DNA of 13,318 nucleotides from Hungatella sp. UBA4396. Lineage in GTDB: Bacteria > Bacillota > Clostridia > Lachnospirales > Lachnospiraceae. Numbering within the stretch: the first letter of the stretch is position 1; each line of letters opens with the position of its first letter. The notes under the pieces were generated by a model. The model did no database searches, was not told the origin of the DNA, and saw only the letters and a list, made by a program, of their open reading frames with translations. The translations under genes and the position numbers were made by a program. The DNA is taken from positions 1-13,318 of the forward strand of contig DGRE01000035.1 of assembly GCA_002389905.1 (NCBI GenBank), in the 5' to 3' direction. Below are positions 1-7,176 of the stretch, one piece after another.

Positions 1-25
1 AGAATAAGATTATTAAGGAGGACAA

Positions 26-622
26 ATGAGAGTATTAAATAACGAATTAATATGGGCAAAAGTGAAACCAGATGCAATTATTCCGACAAAAAGAGATGAA
101 GACGCAGGATATGATATTTACCCATGTTTTGATGAGGATTATTTTATTATCCCATCGCATGAGACAAAAATGATTCCTACTGGTATTACAAGTGCGTTTT
201 CTGAAGATTATGTGATGGTACTAAAAGAAAGAGGTTCTACAGGAACTAAAGGAATCGCTCAAAGGTGTGGCGTAATTGATAGTAATTTCAGAGGAGAATG
301 GTTGTGTCCAATCACAAATGTATCAAGTCGGGATTTGATTATTTCCAAGATTACTATTGATGATTTGATTAAAAAATATGCCAAAACAGATGAAGAAGGC
401 GATACATATATTAACCATGAACAATGGAGGGTGTTTTTGGCATTTTGCGGCGATGATTATTACGACACAGATCTTCCTATCATTTATCCATATACCAAAG
501 CAATCTGTCAAGCGTTATTATTACCCGTTCCCAAAATGACCACTAAAGAAATATCATATGAAGAATTAAAATCCATTGAGAGTAATCGTGGTTCTGGAAT
601 GCTTGGAAGTAGCGGAAAGTAG
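26..622 (+). CDS. dut: Phage-type dUTP diphosphatase (dUTPase) with an insertion
   Basis: The trimeric dUTPase family hydrolyses dUTP to dUMP and pyrophosphate, keeping uracil out of newly made DNA; phages often carry their own copy. Family motifs are visible in order. Motif 1 is DAGYDIY (residues 26-32). Motif 2 is a variant, KERGSTGTKGI (67-77), in place of the usual PRSGLA type. Motif 3 is GVIDSNFRGE (82-91), with the likely catalytic Asp85. Motif 4 is AICQALLLPV (159-168). Motif 5 is the glycine-rich C-terminal tail, RGSGMLGSSG (188-197). The protein has 198 residues against roughly 140-150 for typical members. The extra length is an acidic and aromatic stretch of about 30 residues between motifs 3 and 4 (about 110-155). 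The start is supported by the ribosome site AAGGAGG at 15-21. It is the first complete gene of the element's right end. Confidence 0.88.
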   Translation: MRVLNNELIWAKVKPDAIIPTKRDEDAGYDIYPCFDEDYFIIPSHETKMIPTGITSAFSEDYVMVLKERGSTGTKGIAQRCGVIDSNFRGEWLCPITNVSSRDLIISKITIDDLIKKYAKTDEEGDTYINHEQWRVFLAFCGDDYYDTDLPIIYPYTKAICQALLLPVPKMTTKEISYEELKSIESNRGSGMLGSSGK

Positions 623-624
623 CC

Positions 625-664
625 ATCTATTGTCTACGGTTGCAAACGTAGAGTTTACATAGAT
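625..664. repeat. Nested inverted repeat after the dUTPase gene
   Basis: Two stacked inverted repeats share one axis. The outer arms are ATCTAT (625-630) and ATAGAT (659-664); the inner arms are TCTACG (633-638) and CGTAGA (647-652), around an 8-base loop. The transcript could fold into a hairpin with an internal loop. No clear T-run follows, so a strong intrinsic terminator is unlikely. It could be a weak terminator, an mRNA stabilising stem, or a protein-binding site between the two genes. Confidence 0.4.
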
Positions 665-680
665 AAATAATACAATTAAA

Positions 681-696
681 AGGATACCGGTATCCT
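681..696. promoter_or_regulatory. 16-base perfect palindrome upstream of the cell wall hydrolase gene
   Basis: AGGATACCGGTATCCT reads the same on both strands. It ends 23 bases before the ATG at 720, and no T-run follows that would make it a terminator. Its place in the 5' untranslated or promoter region and its perfect symmetry suit an operator for a dimeric repressor. It could also simply form an RNA stem. No convincing -35/-10 pair was found around it, so the exact promoter is unknown. Confidence 0.4.
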
Positions 697-719
697 CTAC
701 AATAAAATATGGAGGATTT

Positions 720-1385
720 ATGAATAAATTATTAACTATAGGCATGTTGTCAACATGTCTCACTCTTACCATGCCCATGGCAACATGGGCGAATAATATA
801 GAAGAAACCGTAACAACGGCACAGTTTGAAGCAGCATTACCTTATGTAACAGATATTGCAATCAAATATTCAGCCAATGGTGTGAACATTAGAGAAGAAC
901 CAAATACAGATTCAACCGTATTAGGACAAACACTTCTTAATACTACATTTGAGGCAGTCCTTGATATCGGAGGTTGGAGTATGATAACAACTGAAGATGG
1001 ATATGCGTACATAAAATCAGAGTATTTGTTTGATAAAGAAGTTACCTACTCTCAGGAGGATTTATATGTAATGGCCCATCTAATTGCAGGTGAAGCTCAA
1101 CCTTGTGACGATGCAGAGCAAAGATACGTTGCCTCAGTTGTTCTAAACAGAGTTAAACATCCGGAGTTCGCCGATACAATAAAAGATGTTGTATTTGAGA
1201 AGGGGCAATACGATTGTATACCGAGACGAACATATTATCGGGAGCCTACAGAGAGCAACTGGGAAAATGCAAAATGGATACTTGAAAACGGAAGCATATT
1301 ACCCGACTATGTTATTTGGCAGTCCAAAGGTAAACAAGGGAATGGGGTTTATTTGAAAACAAAGTGGCATACATATTGTTATTGA
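720..1385 (+). CDS. Secreted cell wall hydrolase, SH3 domain plus SleB-type (Hydrolase_2) domain
   Basis: This 221-residue protein is predicted to be exported and to cut peptidoglycan. Residues 1-25 form a signal peptide (Lys3, hydrophobic core, cleavage likely after ATWA, before NN). A bacterial SH3 domain covers about residues 50-105, with the typical GVNIREEPNTDSTVLG start and a GYAYIKSEYLF end. The C-terminal half (about 115-221) is a Hydrolase_2/SleB-like domain. It has IAGEA, where the Glu is the presumed catalytic acid, followed by VASVVLNRVKHPEF and a GQYDC segment. SleB proteins are lytic transglycosylases best known from spore germination, but the same fold occurs on phages and conjugative elements. 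Given its place beside int, a role in envelope opening for conjugation or lysis is more likely than spore germination (inference). The ribosome site is GGAGG at 711-715. Confidence 0.82.
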   Translation: MNKLLTIGMLSTCLTLTMPMATWANNIEETVTTAQFEAALPYVTDIAIKYSANGVNIREEPNTDSTVLGQTLLNTTFEAVLDIGGWSMITTEDGYAYIKSEYLFDKEVTYSQEDLYVMAHLIAGEAQPCDDAEQRYVASVVLNRVKHPEFADTIKDVVFEKGQYDCIPRRTYYREPTESNWENAKWILENGSILPDYVIWQSKGKQGNGVYLKTKWHTYCY

Positions 1386-1402
1386 TATAAGAGAGGGATA
1401 GT

Positions 1403-2782
1403 TTGACTGTTGCCGAAAAAAGGAAACGTGAATTACATAAAATATATAACATTATTATCGATTATGGTCTAACAGCACTAGAAGAAAATAAATGGCTTGA
1501 TTTAGTGGAGTGTGGTATAATTGATCCGTACACGATGCTAAAACAAGTCAATATGATGAAGGAAAAGAAAGTTAAATCAGTCCACCAATATGCATTTACA
1601 CCATGTTCAGATGGTAGGATAACTACTTGGATACCCGATGAAACCAAGCCAAGAGGAAGGAGAAATGTTAGGGCGTCTAATTATGATGCTCTAATCGATA
1701 AGCTATATGCGTTTTATTTTGGGACAGGGCTGCAAGAAAAACAACTAAGATTTTGTGATATCTTTGAAGAATGGCTTGTCTACAAAGGTAAGAAGAAAAA
1801 TAATACAGAAGAAACCATAAAGCAAAATAGAGCCAGTTATCAAAAATATGTACAGGGTACAAAAATTGATCAAATGCAGCTCAATAAAATTAAGACTATT
1901 GATCTTGAAAATTGGGCTATTGATGTACTTATCAATACCCCTATGACTGCAAAAGGTTTTAATACTCATAAGATTGTTGTCACTGGCACCCTTCGTTATG
2001 CAAAAAGACAGGGAGTTATTCCAGATGATCCTTGGAAAAAAGAAGAATTAGAATATACTCATCTATTCAAGTCTGCCAGGCGTAAACCATCTGCTGATAT
2101 GGTTTTTTACCCAGATGAAATAGAAGAACTCATTGAAGAATTTGACAGAGGTTATGAACTAAATGGAAACGTAGCCAATTTAGGTCTGAAGGGTAATTTT
2201 GAATTGGGATTAAGAATCGGTGAATTATGTGCTTTAAAGTGGTCAGATATTAATTGGCAAAATGAAACTGTCTTCATTCAACGAATGGAAGATAGCTCAG
2301 GGCAGGTTGTAGACTATGTAAAATCTGACGCTGAAACTGGTTATAGGGAATTAAATCTTAGCGATGAGCTGATAGACATATTCAAGAAAATTAGGAGAAG
2401 CAGCAACATATTATCTGAATATATTTTTCTGAAGGCAGATGGAAGTCGAGCAGATAAAATGGTATTTGTTCATCGTCTTGAAAAAGCCGAGATTGCATTG
2501 GGATGGAAAGATTCTGGTAATATGAAACGTTCTCACTGTATCAGACGAACTGTTGCCAGTAGGATGAATGTCAATGGTTGGGCCTTAGATGAAATTAGAC
2601 GTTGGCTTGGACACACTATGACATCTACAACTTTAACGTATATATATAATCCATTCAGAGAGAGTGAGACGCAGAAAAAGGTCAAGAAATTATCTATACT
2701 GCACACAAATAAAAACTGTCAACAACTGTCAACAAAATATGATACTTCTATTTCCGAAATAAAAACGCTGGAAGCCTTATAA
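1403..2782 (+). CDS. int: Tyrosine recombinase / phage-type integrase
   Basis: This is the site-specific recombinase that inserts and excises the element. Its 459 residues are a normal length for integrases with an N-terminal arm-binding domain. Residues about 110-205 look like the core-binding SAM-like domain, and about 235-420 form the catalytic domain. Catalytic residues are visible: Arg271 in GLRIGELCALKW, Lys307 in YVKSDAETG, His378 and Arg381 in HCIRR, His404 in WLGH, and the nucleophile Tyr413 (Tyr415 is the alternative) in TYIY. The start codon is TTG, preceded by GAGAGGG at 1391-1397, 17 bases after the hydrolase stop, so it probably shares that transcript. The stop codon lies inside a hairpin that serves the opposite strand. 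The tail after about residue 420 is basic, then low in similarity to anything I recognise. Confidence 0.93.
   Translation: MTVAEKRKRELHKIYNIIIDYGLTALEENKWLDLVECGIIDPYTMLKQVNMMKEKKVKSVHQYAFTPCSDGRITTWIPDETKPRGRRNVRASNYDALIDKLYAFYFGTGLQEKQLRFCDIFEEWLVYKGKKKNNTEETIKQNRASYQKYVQGTKIDQMQLNKIKTIDLENWAIDVLINTPMTAKGFNTHKIVVTGTLRYAKRQGVIPDDPWKKEELEYTHLFKSARRKPSADMVFYPDEIEELIEEFDRGYELNGNVANLGLKGNFELGLRIGELCALKWSDINWQNETVFIQRMEDSSGQVVDYVKSDAETGYRELNLSDELIDIFKKIRRSSNILSEYIFLKADGSRADKMVFVHRLEKAEIALGWKDSGNMKRSHCIRRTVASRMNVNGWALDEIRRWLGHTMTSTTLTYIYNPFRESETQKKVKKLSILHTNKNCQQLSTKYDTSISEIKTLEAL
2714..2733. repeat. Two tandem copies of a 10-base unit near the integrase 3' end
   Basis: AACTGTCAAC occurs twice head to tail with no spacer, inside the last part of the integrase gene, about 80 bases from the tRNA-Pro 3' end. 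Short direct repeats flanking the attachment core are typical arm-type integrase binding sites, so this is a candidate. It also encodes part of the integrase tail, so chance or coding constraint cannot be excluded. Confidence 0.4.
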
Positions 2783-2797
2783 AATAAGGTTCCCAGC
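2757..2797 (-). terminator. Intrinsic terminator of the tRNA-Pro transcript
   Basis: The arms at 2767-2780 and 2784-2797 pair at 12 of 14 positions around a 3-base loop. Read on the minus strand, the hairpin is followed at once by G then TTTTTATTT (2757-2765), the hallmark of a rho-independent terminator. On the plus strand the following bases are mixed, so it would work poorly for int. It sits 13 bases beyond the tRNA 3' end and overlaps the integrase stop codon. Confidence 0.72.
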
Positions 2798-2810
2798 TAT
2801 TCTCGTCCAA

Positions 2811-2884
2811 TCGGAGTAACAGGATTTGAACCTGCGACCTCTCGGCCCCCAGCCGAGCGCGCTACCAAGCTACGCCATACTCCG
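2811..2884 (-). tRNA. tRNA-Pro(GGG)
   Basis: The minus strand folds into a complete 74-base cloverleaf. The 7-bp acceptor stem is CGGAGTA paired with TACTCCG, and the discriminator A is at 2811. The D arm, GCGT...GCGC, contains AGCTTGGTA. The anticodon stem is CTCGG/CCGAG with loop CTGGGGG, which gives anticodon GGG (reads CCC and CCU). The T arm has TTCAAAT. The C1-G72 pair and the TAGCTTGGTAGCGC-like D region are typical of bacterial proline tRNAs. CCA is not encoded: the bases after the discriminator read TTGG. It is the likely integration target of the element to its left. Confidence 0.95.
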
Positions 2885-2903
2885 TTTGTCTCACACGAAT
2901 GAT

Positions 2904-2932
2904 ATTATAGCAGAAAGTTTCGGATTGGTAAA
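2904..2932 (-). promoter_or_regulatory. Sigma-A type promoter of tRNA-Pro
   Basis: On the minus strand, TTTACC (2927-2932) and a perfect TATAAT (2904-2909) are separated by 17 bases. The -10 box ends 19 bases before the tRNA 5' end at 2884, a normal leader length for a tRNA. Confidence 0.72.
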
Positions 2933-2941
2933 GTATATTTG

Positions 2942-2970
2942 TTGAAAAATTTTAAAATATAGGATATTAT
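2942..2970 (+). promoter_or_regulatory. Sigma-A type promoter of the HAD phosphatase gene
   Basis: TTGAAA (2942-2947) and TATTAT (2965-2970) are separated by 17 bases, each matching five of six consensus positions. It lies 43 bases before the ATG at 3014 and diverges from the tRNA-Pro promoter. It probably drives the HAD, lipoamide dehydrogenase and peptidase genes together. Confidence 0.65.
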
Positions 2971-3013
2971 GGTAAAGACAAGTTCATTTTGAGCAGAAAA
3001 TAGGTGAAAATAG

Positions 3014-3796
3014 ATGAAACCAATTGTGAGCTTTGATGTGGATATGACTCTGCTGGATCATAAAGACTGGAGAATTCCTGCCAGCGCTTTGGAGACAATA
3101 GAAAAGCTGCGGGAGAATCATATTATCGTTATAGCGACAGGGCGGGATATGGATTCTGTATATAGCACAGAAATCCGGGATGCGGTAAGGCCTGATGCCA
3201 TCATTCATCTCAATGGAACCAAGGTAACTGTGGGAAATAAACTCATTTATGAACACATGTTTGATAAACAGCTTTTAAAGGAAATACTGGCTTATACCAA
3301 ACATACCCCCTACAGCGTTGGGGCCACCATTGAGGACAGGGATTATTACGTTAATCCAGAGGTTATTGTAAGACATGAAACAAGGCTCTGGGGAGAATGC
3401 GGAAGAATATTTGATGATCCGGGGAAGCTGATGGAATTGAACGTCAGAACCATGGCCTACATCGGGAATGAGCATGGAGCAAGGGCTATGGAGGAGCAAT
3501 TCCCTGAAATTCAGGTACATATGTTTGCAGATAAAAAAGGAGCCGATGTAGTGGAACGGAAAGCTTCCAAGGCCATGGGACTTGTAAGGCTCTGTGAATA
3601 TTTCCAGGTGCCTCTTTCTGAAACAGCGGCATTTGGAGACAGCATGAATGATTATGACATTGTGAAAATGGCTGGAAAAGGAATTGCCATGGGAAATGCC
3701 ATGGAGGAATTAAAACGGGCGGCAGATTATGTGACGGATGCCATTGACCGGGATGGAATTAAAAATGCCTGTCTGCATTTGGGTATGATTCGTTAG
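3014..3796 (+). CDS. HAD superfamily (Cof-type) phosphatase
   Basis: This is a cytosolic 260-residue hydrolase of the Cof/HAD IIB subclass, most of which dephosphorylate sugar phosphates, nucleotides or cofactors; its own substrate cannot be read from sequence. Motif I is FDVDMTLLD with the nucleophile Asp8 and acid/base Asp10. Motif II is ATGR with Thr42. The motif III lysine is Lys186 (or Lys183) in ERKASKAMG. Motif IV is FGDSMNDYD with Asp209 and Asp213, which bind Mg. The region between motifs II and III (about 80-180) is the large C2-type cap expected for this subclass. The start is preceded only by a modest AGGTGA site at 3002-3007. It lies 38 bases upstream of lpdA and is probably the first gene of a three-gene transcript with no obvious functional link. 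Confidence 0.88.
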   Translation: MKPIVSFDVDMTLLDHKDWRIPASALETIEKLRENHIIVIATGRDMDSVYSTEIRDAVRPDAIIHLNGTKVTVGNKLIYEHMFDKQLLKEILAYTKHTPYSVGATIEDRDYYVNPEVIVRHETRLWGECGRIFDDPGKLMELNVRTMAYIGNEHGARAMEEQFPEIQVHMFADKKGADVVERKASKAMGLVRLCEYFQVPLSETAAFGDSMNDYDIVKMAGKGIAMGNAMEELKRAADYVTDAIDRDGIKNACLHLGMIR

Positions 3797-3834
3797 GAAA
3801 AGGCCAAAGCCCAGGGGAAACGGGGAGGAGTCAA

Positions 3835-5268
3835 ATGGCAAAGCATTATGATTTAATTGTGATCGGCGGAGGGCCGGGCGGATATACTGCGGCTTTAAGG
3901 GCAGCAGGACTTGGCCTTAAGACTGCCATTGTGGAAAAGGAGAAGCTGGGGGGAACCTGTGTCAATAAGGGCTGCATTCCTGCAAAGGCGCTGCTTCATG
4001 CTTCCAGCATTTTTGATACGCTTCAAAATAGTGATGAATTCGGGGTGTCTACAGATTTTATTTCTTTTGATTTTAAAAAGATGCAGCATTACAAAAAACG
4101 GTCTGTCAAGGCATACCGGAATGAGATAAAAGAGCTTATATCGGCTGCCGGGATACAGGTTATTTATGGAACAGCCACCATACGCCGGGGGCATACTGTT
4201 GAGGTCAACGGCCCTGAGGGAAAGGATTATTACGAAGCGGATAATATTATCATTGCCACAGGTGCAAAGCCGGTGGTTCCCAATATCCCGGGAGCAGACC
4301 TTCCGGGAGTGCTGACCAGTGACCGCCTTTTAACTTCGGAGGTTTGGAATTATGACCGCCTTACCATCATCGGCGGAGGCGTGATCGGGGTAGAGTTTGC
4401 CACTATTTTTAATGCTCTCTGTTCCAATGTAACCATATTGGAAAGGGGGCGGCATTTGCTGGAGCCCATGGATGGCGAGGTATCCCAGGCTTTGGAAGGC
4501 GAGCTGGGTCGAAAGGGGATTTCCATATGCTGCAATACGGTGATTAAGGAAATACGTGAGGACTCGAATCAGGGGCTGGTATGTGTGTTTACTATGAACG
4601 GAGAGGAACAGACTCTCCGTTCCGGACAGATCGTCATAGCTGCGGGCCGGGCTCCTTACATGGAAGGCCTCATTGGCCCTGATGTGGATTTTCAAATGGA
4701 AAACGGATATTTAAAGGTAAATTCCAATTTCTGTACCAGTGAGCCGGGGATTTATGCCATAGGTGATGTGGTGGATCATAAAAAGCTGGCCCATGTGGCT
4801 GCCGCTCAGGGCACTTATGTCGTAGAAAAAATAGCGGGGGTAAAGCATACCATCCGTCTTTCCGTGGTACCAAACGGTATGTTTGTAGAGCTTCCGGTGA
4901 TTCCGGGATGTATTTACACAGAACCGGAAGTGGCTTCTGTGGGGCTTACAAAAGAGGCCGCCAGCGCCTGTAATATGAAAGTGGGCTGCGGACGTTATTT
5001 AATGAGCGGAAATGGGAAGTCTATTATTACCAGAGAGCAGAGCGGTTTTATTCATCTGGTTTTTGAGGAGTATTCCGGGACTCTTGTAGGTGCTCAGATT
5101 ATGTGCCCAAGAGCCACCGATATGATCAGCGAAATGGCCACTGCCATTGCAAACGGGCTGACTGCAGAGCAGCTCATGCTTGCCATGCGGGCTCATCCCA
5201 CATACAGCGAGGGAATTGCGGAAGCTATACAAAATTATTTAGAAACCAAAGGAGAAATCAGGGAATGA
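3835..5268 (+). CDS. lpdA: Dihydrolipoyl dehydrogenase (E3)
   Basis: This FAD flavoenzyme reoxidises dihydrolipoyl groups with NAD in 2-oxoacid dehydrogenase or glycine cleavage complexes. The 477-residue length is normal. The FAD-binding IGGGPGGYTAA lies at residues 10-20. The redox-active disulfide is Cys42/Cys47 in GGTCVNKGCIPAK. The NAD-binding IIGGGVIGVEFA is in the middle, and the second FAD contact is YAIGDVVDHKKLAHVAAAQG. The C-terminal dimer domain has the active-site pair His454/Glu459 in RAHPTYSE. The ribosome site GGGGAGGAG at 3822-3830 supports the start. No E1, E2, lipoyl-carrier or glycine cleavage gene is in the window, so its partner complex is unknown. Its last four bases overlap the start of the peptidase gene (ATGA), so the two are very probably translationally coupled. 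It could be a closely related disulfide oxidoreductase, but the motifs favour E3. Confidence 0.92.
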   Translation: MAKHYDLIVIGGGPGGYTAALRAAGLGLKTAIVEKEKLGGTCVNKGCIPAKALLHASSIFDTLQNSDEFGVSTDFISFDFKKMQHYKKRSVKAYRNEIKELISAAGIQVIYGTATIRRGHTVEVNGPEGKDYYEADNIIIATGAKPVVPNIPGADLPGVLTSDRLLTSEVWNYDRLTIIGGGVIGVEFATIFNALCSNVTILERGRHLLEPMDGEVSQALEGELGRKGISICCNTVIKEIREDSNQGLVCVFTMNGEEQTLRSGQIVIAAGRAPYMEGLIGPDVDFQMENGYLKVNSNFCTSEPGIYAIGDVVDHKKLAHVAAAQGTYVVEKIAGVKHTIRLSVVPNGMFVELPVIPGCIYTEPEVASVGLTKEAASACNMKVGCGRYLMSGNGKSIITREQSGFIHLVFEEYSGTLVGAQIMCPRATDMISEMATAIANGLTAEQLMLAMRAHPTYSEGIAEAIQNYLETKGEIRE

Positions 5269-7052
5269 TTCAGGACAGATTGGAACAGCTCAGAAGTTTG
5301 ATGGAAGAGCGCCGTATAGATGCTTATATGATCCCTACTTCAGATTTTCACGAATCTGAGTATGTGGGAGCTTATTTTAAATGCAGGGAGTTTGTGACAG
5401 GCTTTACCGGTTCCGCGGGAACGGCTGTTATTACGAAAGAGGAAGCTGGATTGTGGACCGATGGACGGTACTTTGTTCAGGCGGGGAAACAGCTTGACGG
5501 TTCCAGTGTTACTCTACAGAAAATGGGGCAGCCAGGGGTTCCTGCTGTTGAGGAATATTTAGAACAGGTTCTGCCTGAAGGCGGGTGTCTGGGTTTTGAC
5601 GGACGGGTGGTTAACTGTCAGATGGGACAGGCTTTGGAGAAGCTGTTGGAGGAGAAGAATGTAACGTTGGCTTGCCAGGAGGATTTGGTGGATGTTATAT
5701 GGAAGGACCGTCCTTCTTTATCAGCCCAGCCGGCATGGATTCTGGTAGAAAAGTATGCAGGAAAATCGTCTGCACAGAAGATAGAAGATTTGAGAACCCA
5801 GATGAAGAAGGAAAAGGCTGGGGTTCATATTCTTACTACGCTGGATGATATTGCGTGGCTGCTAAATATCCGGGGAAATGATGTGGAGTGCAATCCGGTA
5901 GTATTGTCTTATGCTATGGTAACCTTGGAGCGTTTTTATTTATTTATCAATGACCAGGTGTTAAATGAGGAAGTAAAGGCTTATCTGAAGGGATTGGGGG
6001 TTACGGTCTGCCCTTATAATGATATTTATACGGCAGCAGGGCAGTTGAGAGGGCAGAAGGTTCTTTTGGAAACTGGTAAGATCAATTATGCTATTTATAA
6101 GAGCATTGATGATTCCAACAAGATTATTGACAAGATGAATCCCACTGTTATGGCAAAGGCCATGAAGAATCCGGTGGAAATTGAAAATATGAGAAATGCC
6201 CATAAAAAAGACGGAGCAGCTTTGGTGAAATTTATTTACTGGCTGAAAAACAATGTGGGTAAGGAAGTCATCACTGAGGTCAGCGCCCAGGAGTATTTAG
6301 ACAGGCTGCGTTCAGAGCAGGAAGGAAATTTGGGAATCAGCTTTGATACCATATCCGCCTATGGAGCCAATGCGGCGATGTGTCATTATAAGGCGGGTAA
6401 AGAAAATGATACAAAGCTGGAGCCAAGAGGACTTTATCTGGTGGATTCCGGCGGGCAGTATTATGAAGGAACGACTGATGTGACAAGAACTGTTGCATTG
6501 GGGCCGCTGACAGAGGAAGAACGGGAGCATTTCACACTGACGGTGATCAGCATGCTGCGTTTGGGAGCGGTGAAGTTTCTGTATGGCTGCAGGGGGCTTA
6601 CTTTGGATTATGTGGCTAGAGAACCATTTTGGAGCAGAGGAATTAACTTTGATCATGGAACAGGCCATGGAGTAGGGTATCTGCTGAATGTTCATGAGAG
6701 GCCCAATGGAATACGCTGGCGCATGGTTCCGGAGCGGCAGGATAACTGTGTTCTGGAGGAAGGTATGGTTACGTCTGACGAGCCGGGAGTGTATATTGAA
6801 GGCAGTCATGGAGTCCGTACTGAAAATCTGATTGTGTGTAAGAAGGCGGAAGCAAATGAATATGGGCAGTTTATGGAATTTGAATTTTTGACTATGGCTC
6901 CCATTGATCTGGAGGCCCTTGATAGGTCTATTATGACGGATAGGGATGTGGAATTGTTAAATGATTATCATAAGGCAGTTTATGAAAACCTTTCTCCTTA
7001 TCTTTCTCAGGAAGAGGAGTTATGGCTGAAAGAGAATACCAGGGCAATTTAG
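5265..7052 (+). CDS. Xaa-Pro aminopeptidase, M24B family
   Basis: This metallopeptidase removes an N-terminal residue that precedes proline. The start is the ATG at 5265, which overlaps the lpdA stop and has AAAGGAG at 5248-5254; a longer open frame runs back to 5103 inside lpdA but lacks its own signal. The protein has 595 residues, the long three-domain form also seen in eukaryotic aminopeptidase P. It has a creatinase-like N-domain (about 1-135), a second creatinase-like domain (about 140-310) and a pita-bread catalytic domain (about 320-535), then a C-terminal helical region. The five metal ligands are visible: Asp394 (VDSGG), Asp405 (TTDVTR), His468 (GTGHGVG), Glu506 (DEPGVY) and Glu520 (RTEN). 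It is probably cytosolic, since no signal peptide is seen. A strong terminator follows at 7061. Confidence 0.92.
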   Translation: MIQDRLEQLRSLMEERRIDAYMIPTSDFHESEYVGAYFKCREFVTGFTGSAGTAVITKEEAGLWTDGRYFVQAGKQLDGSSVTLQKMGQPGVPAVEEYLEQVLPEGGCLGFDGRVVNCQMGQALEKLLEEKNVTLACQEDLVDVIWKDRPSLSAQPAWILVEKYAGKSSAQKIEDLRTQMKKEKAGVHILTTLDDIAWLLNIRGNDVECNPVVLSYAMVTLERFYLFINDQVLNEEVKAYLKGLGVTVCPYNDIYTAAGQLRGQKVLLETGKINYAIYKSIDDSNKIIDKMNPTVMAKAMKNPVEIENMRNAHKKDGAALVKFIYWLKNNVGKEVITEVSAQEYLDRLRSEQEGNLGISFDTISAYGANAAMCHYKAGKENDTKLEPRGLYLVDSGGQYYEGTTDVTRTVALGPLTEEEREHFTLTVISMLRLGAVKFLYGCRGLTLDYVAREPFWSRGINFDHGTGHGVGYLLNVHERPNGIRWRMVPERQDNCVLEEGMVTSDEPGVYIEGSHGVRTENLIVCKKAEANEYGQFMEFEFLTMAPIDLEALDRSIMTDRDVELLNDYHKAVYENLSPYLSQEEELWLKENTRAI

Positions 7053-7060
7053 GGGATGGA

Positions 7061-7099
7061 AACAGGCAGAACCGGAGTGTGGCGGTTCTGCCTGTTTTT
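7061..7099 (+). terminator. Strong intrinsic terminator after the Xaa-Pro aminopeptidase gene
   Basis: The 14-bp perfect arms AACAGGCAGAACCG (7061-7074) and CGGTTCTGCCTGTT (7083-7096) surround an 8-base loop, followed by T residues to 7099. It starts 8 bases after the stop codon. On the minus strand no T-run follows, so it ends the plus-strand transcript and does little for the convergent proX-like gene. Confidence 0.93.
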
Positions 7100-7176
7100 G
7101 AGCTTTGGGTGTTTTAAATGTAAATTAATTTGGAGATGTATTGCTTGGGGATAGTGGAAAGATATTGTCTGTGTAA

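Larger units (their letters stand above)
1..2810. mobile_element. Right end of an integrated prophage or ICE at tRNA-Pro
   Basis: Three genes in a row (phage-type dUTPase, secreted cell wall hydrolase, tyrosine recombinase) are AT-rich compared with the genes after 3000. The recombinase gene stops at 2782, next to the 3' end of a minus-strand tRNA-Pro gene. Elements that integrate at tRNA 3' ends normally place int beside the attachment site and keep the tRNA intact, as here. The left end lies outside the window, so the attachment core cannot be bounded; it is probably within the tRNA 3' half and the bases just left of it, about 2798-2840. No portal, terminase or conjugation gene is visible, so phage and ICE cannot be told apart. 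The dUTPase slightly favours phage. Confidence 0.75.

Noticed and set aside
5103..5264. N-terminal extension of the Xaa-Pro aminopeptidase
   Set aside because: It lies wholly inside lpdA, has no ribosome site and does not match the family. The ATG at 5265 overlaps the lpdA stop and has a good site.
6312..6809. 165-codon minus-strand open frame within the peptidase gene
   Set aside because: It is antisense to a conserved catalytic domain with all metal ligands, has no start signal and looks like no known family.
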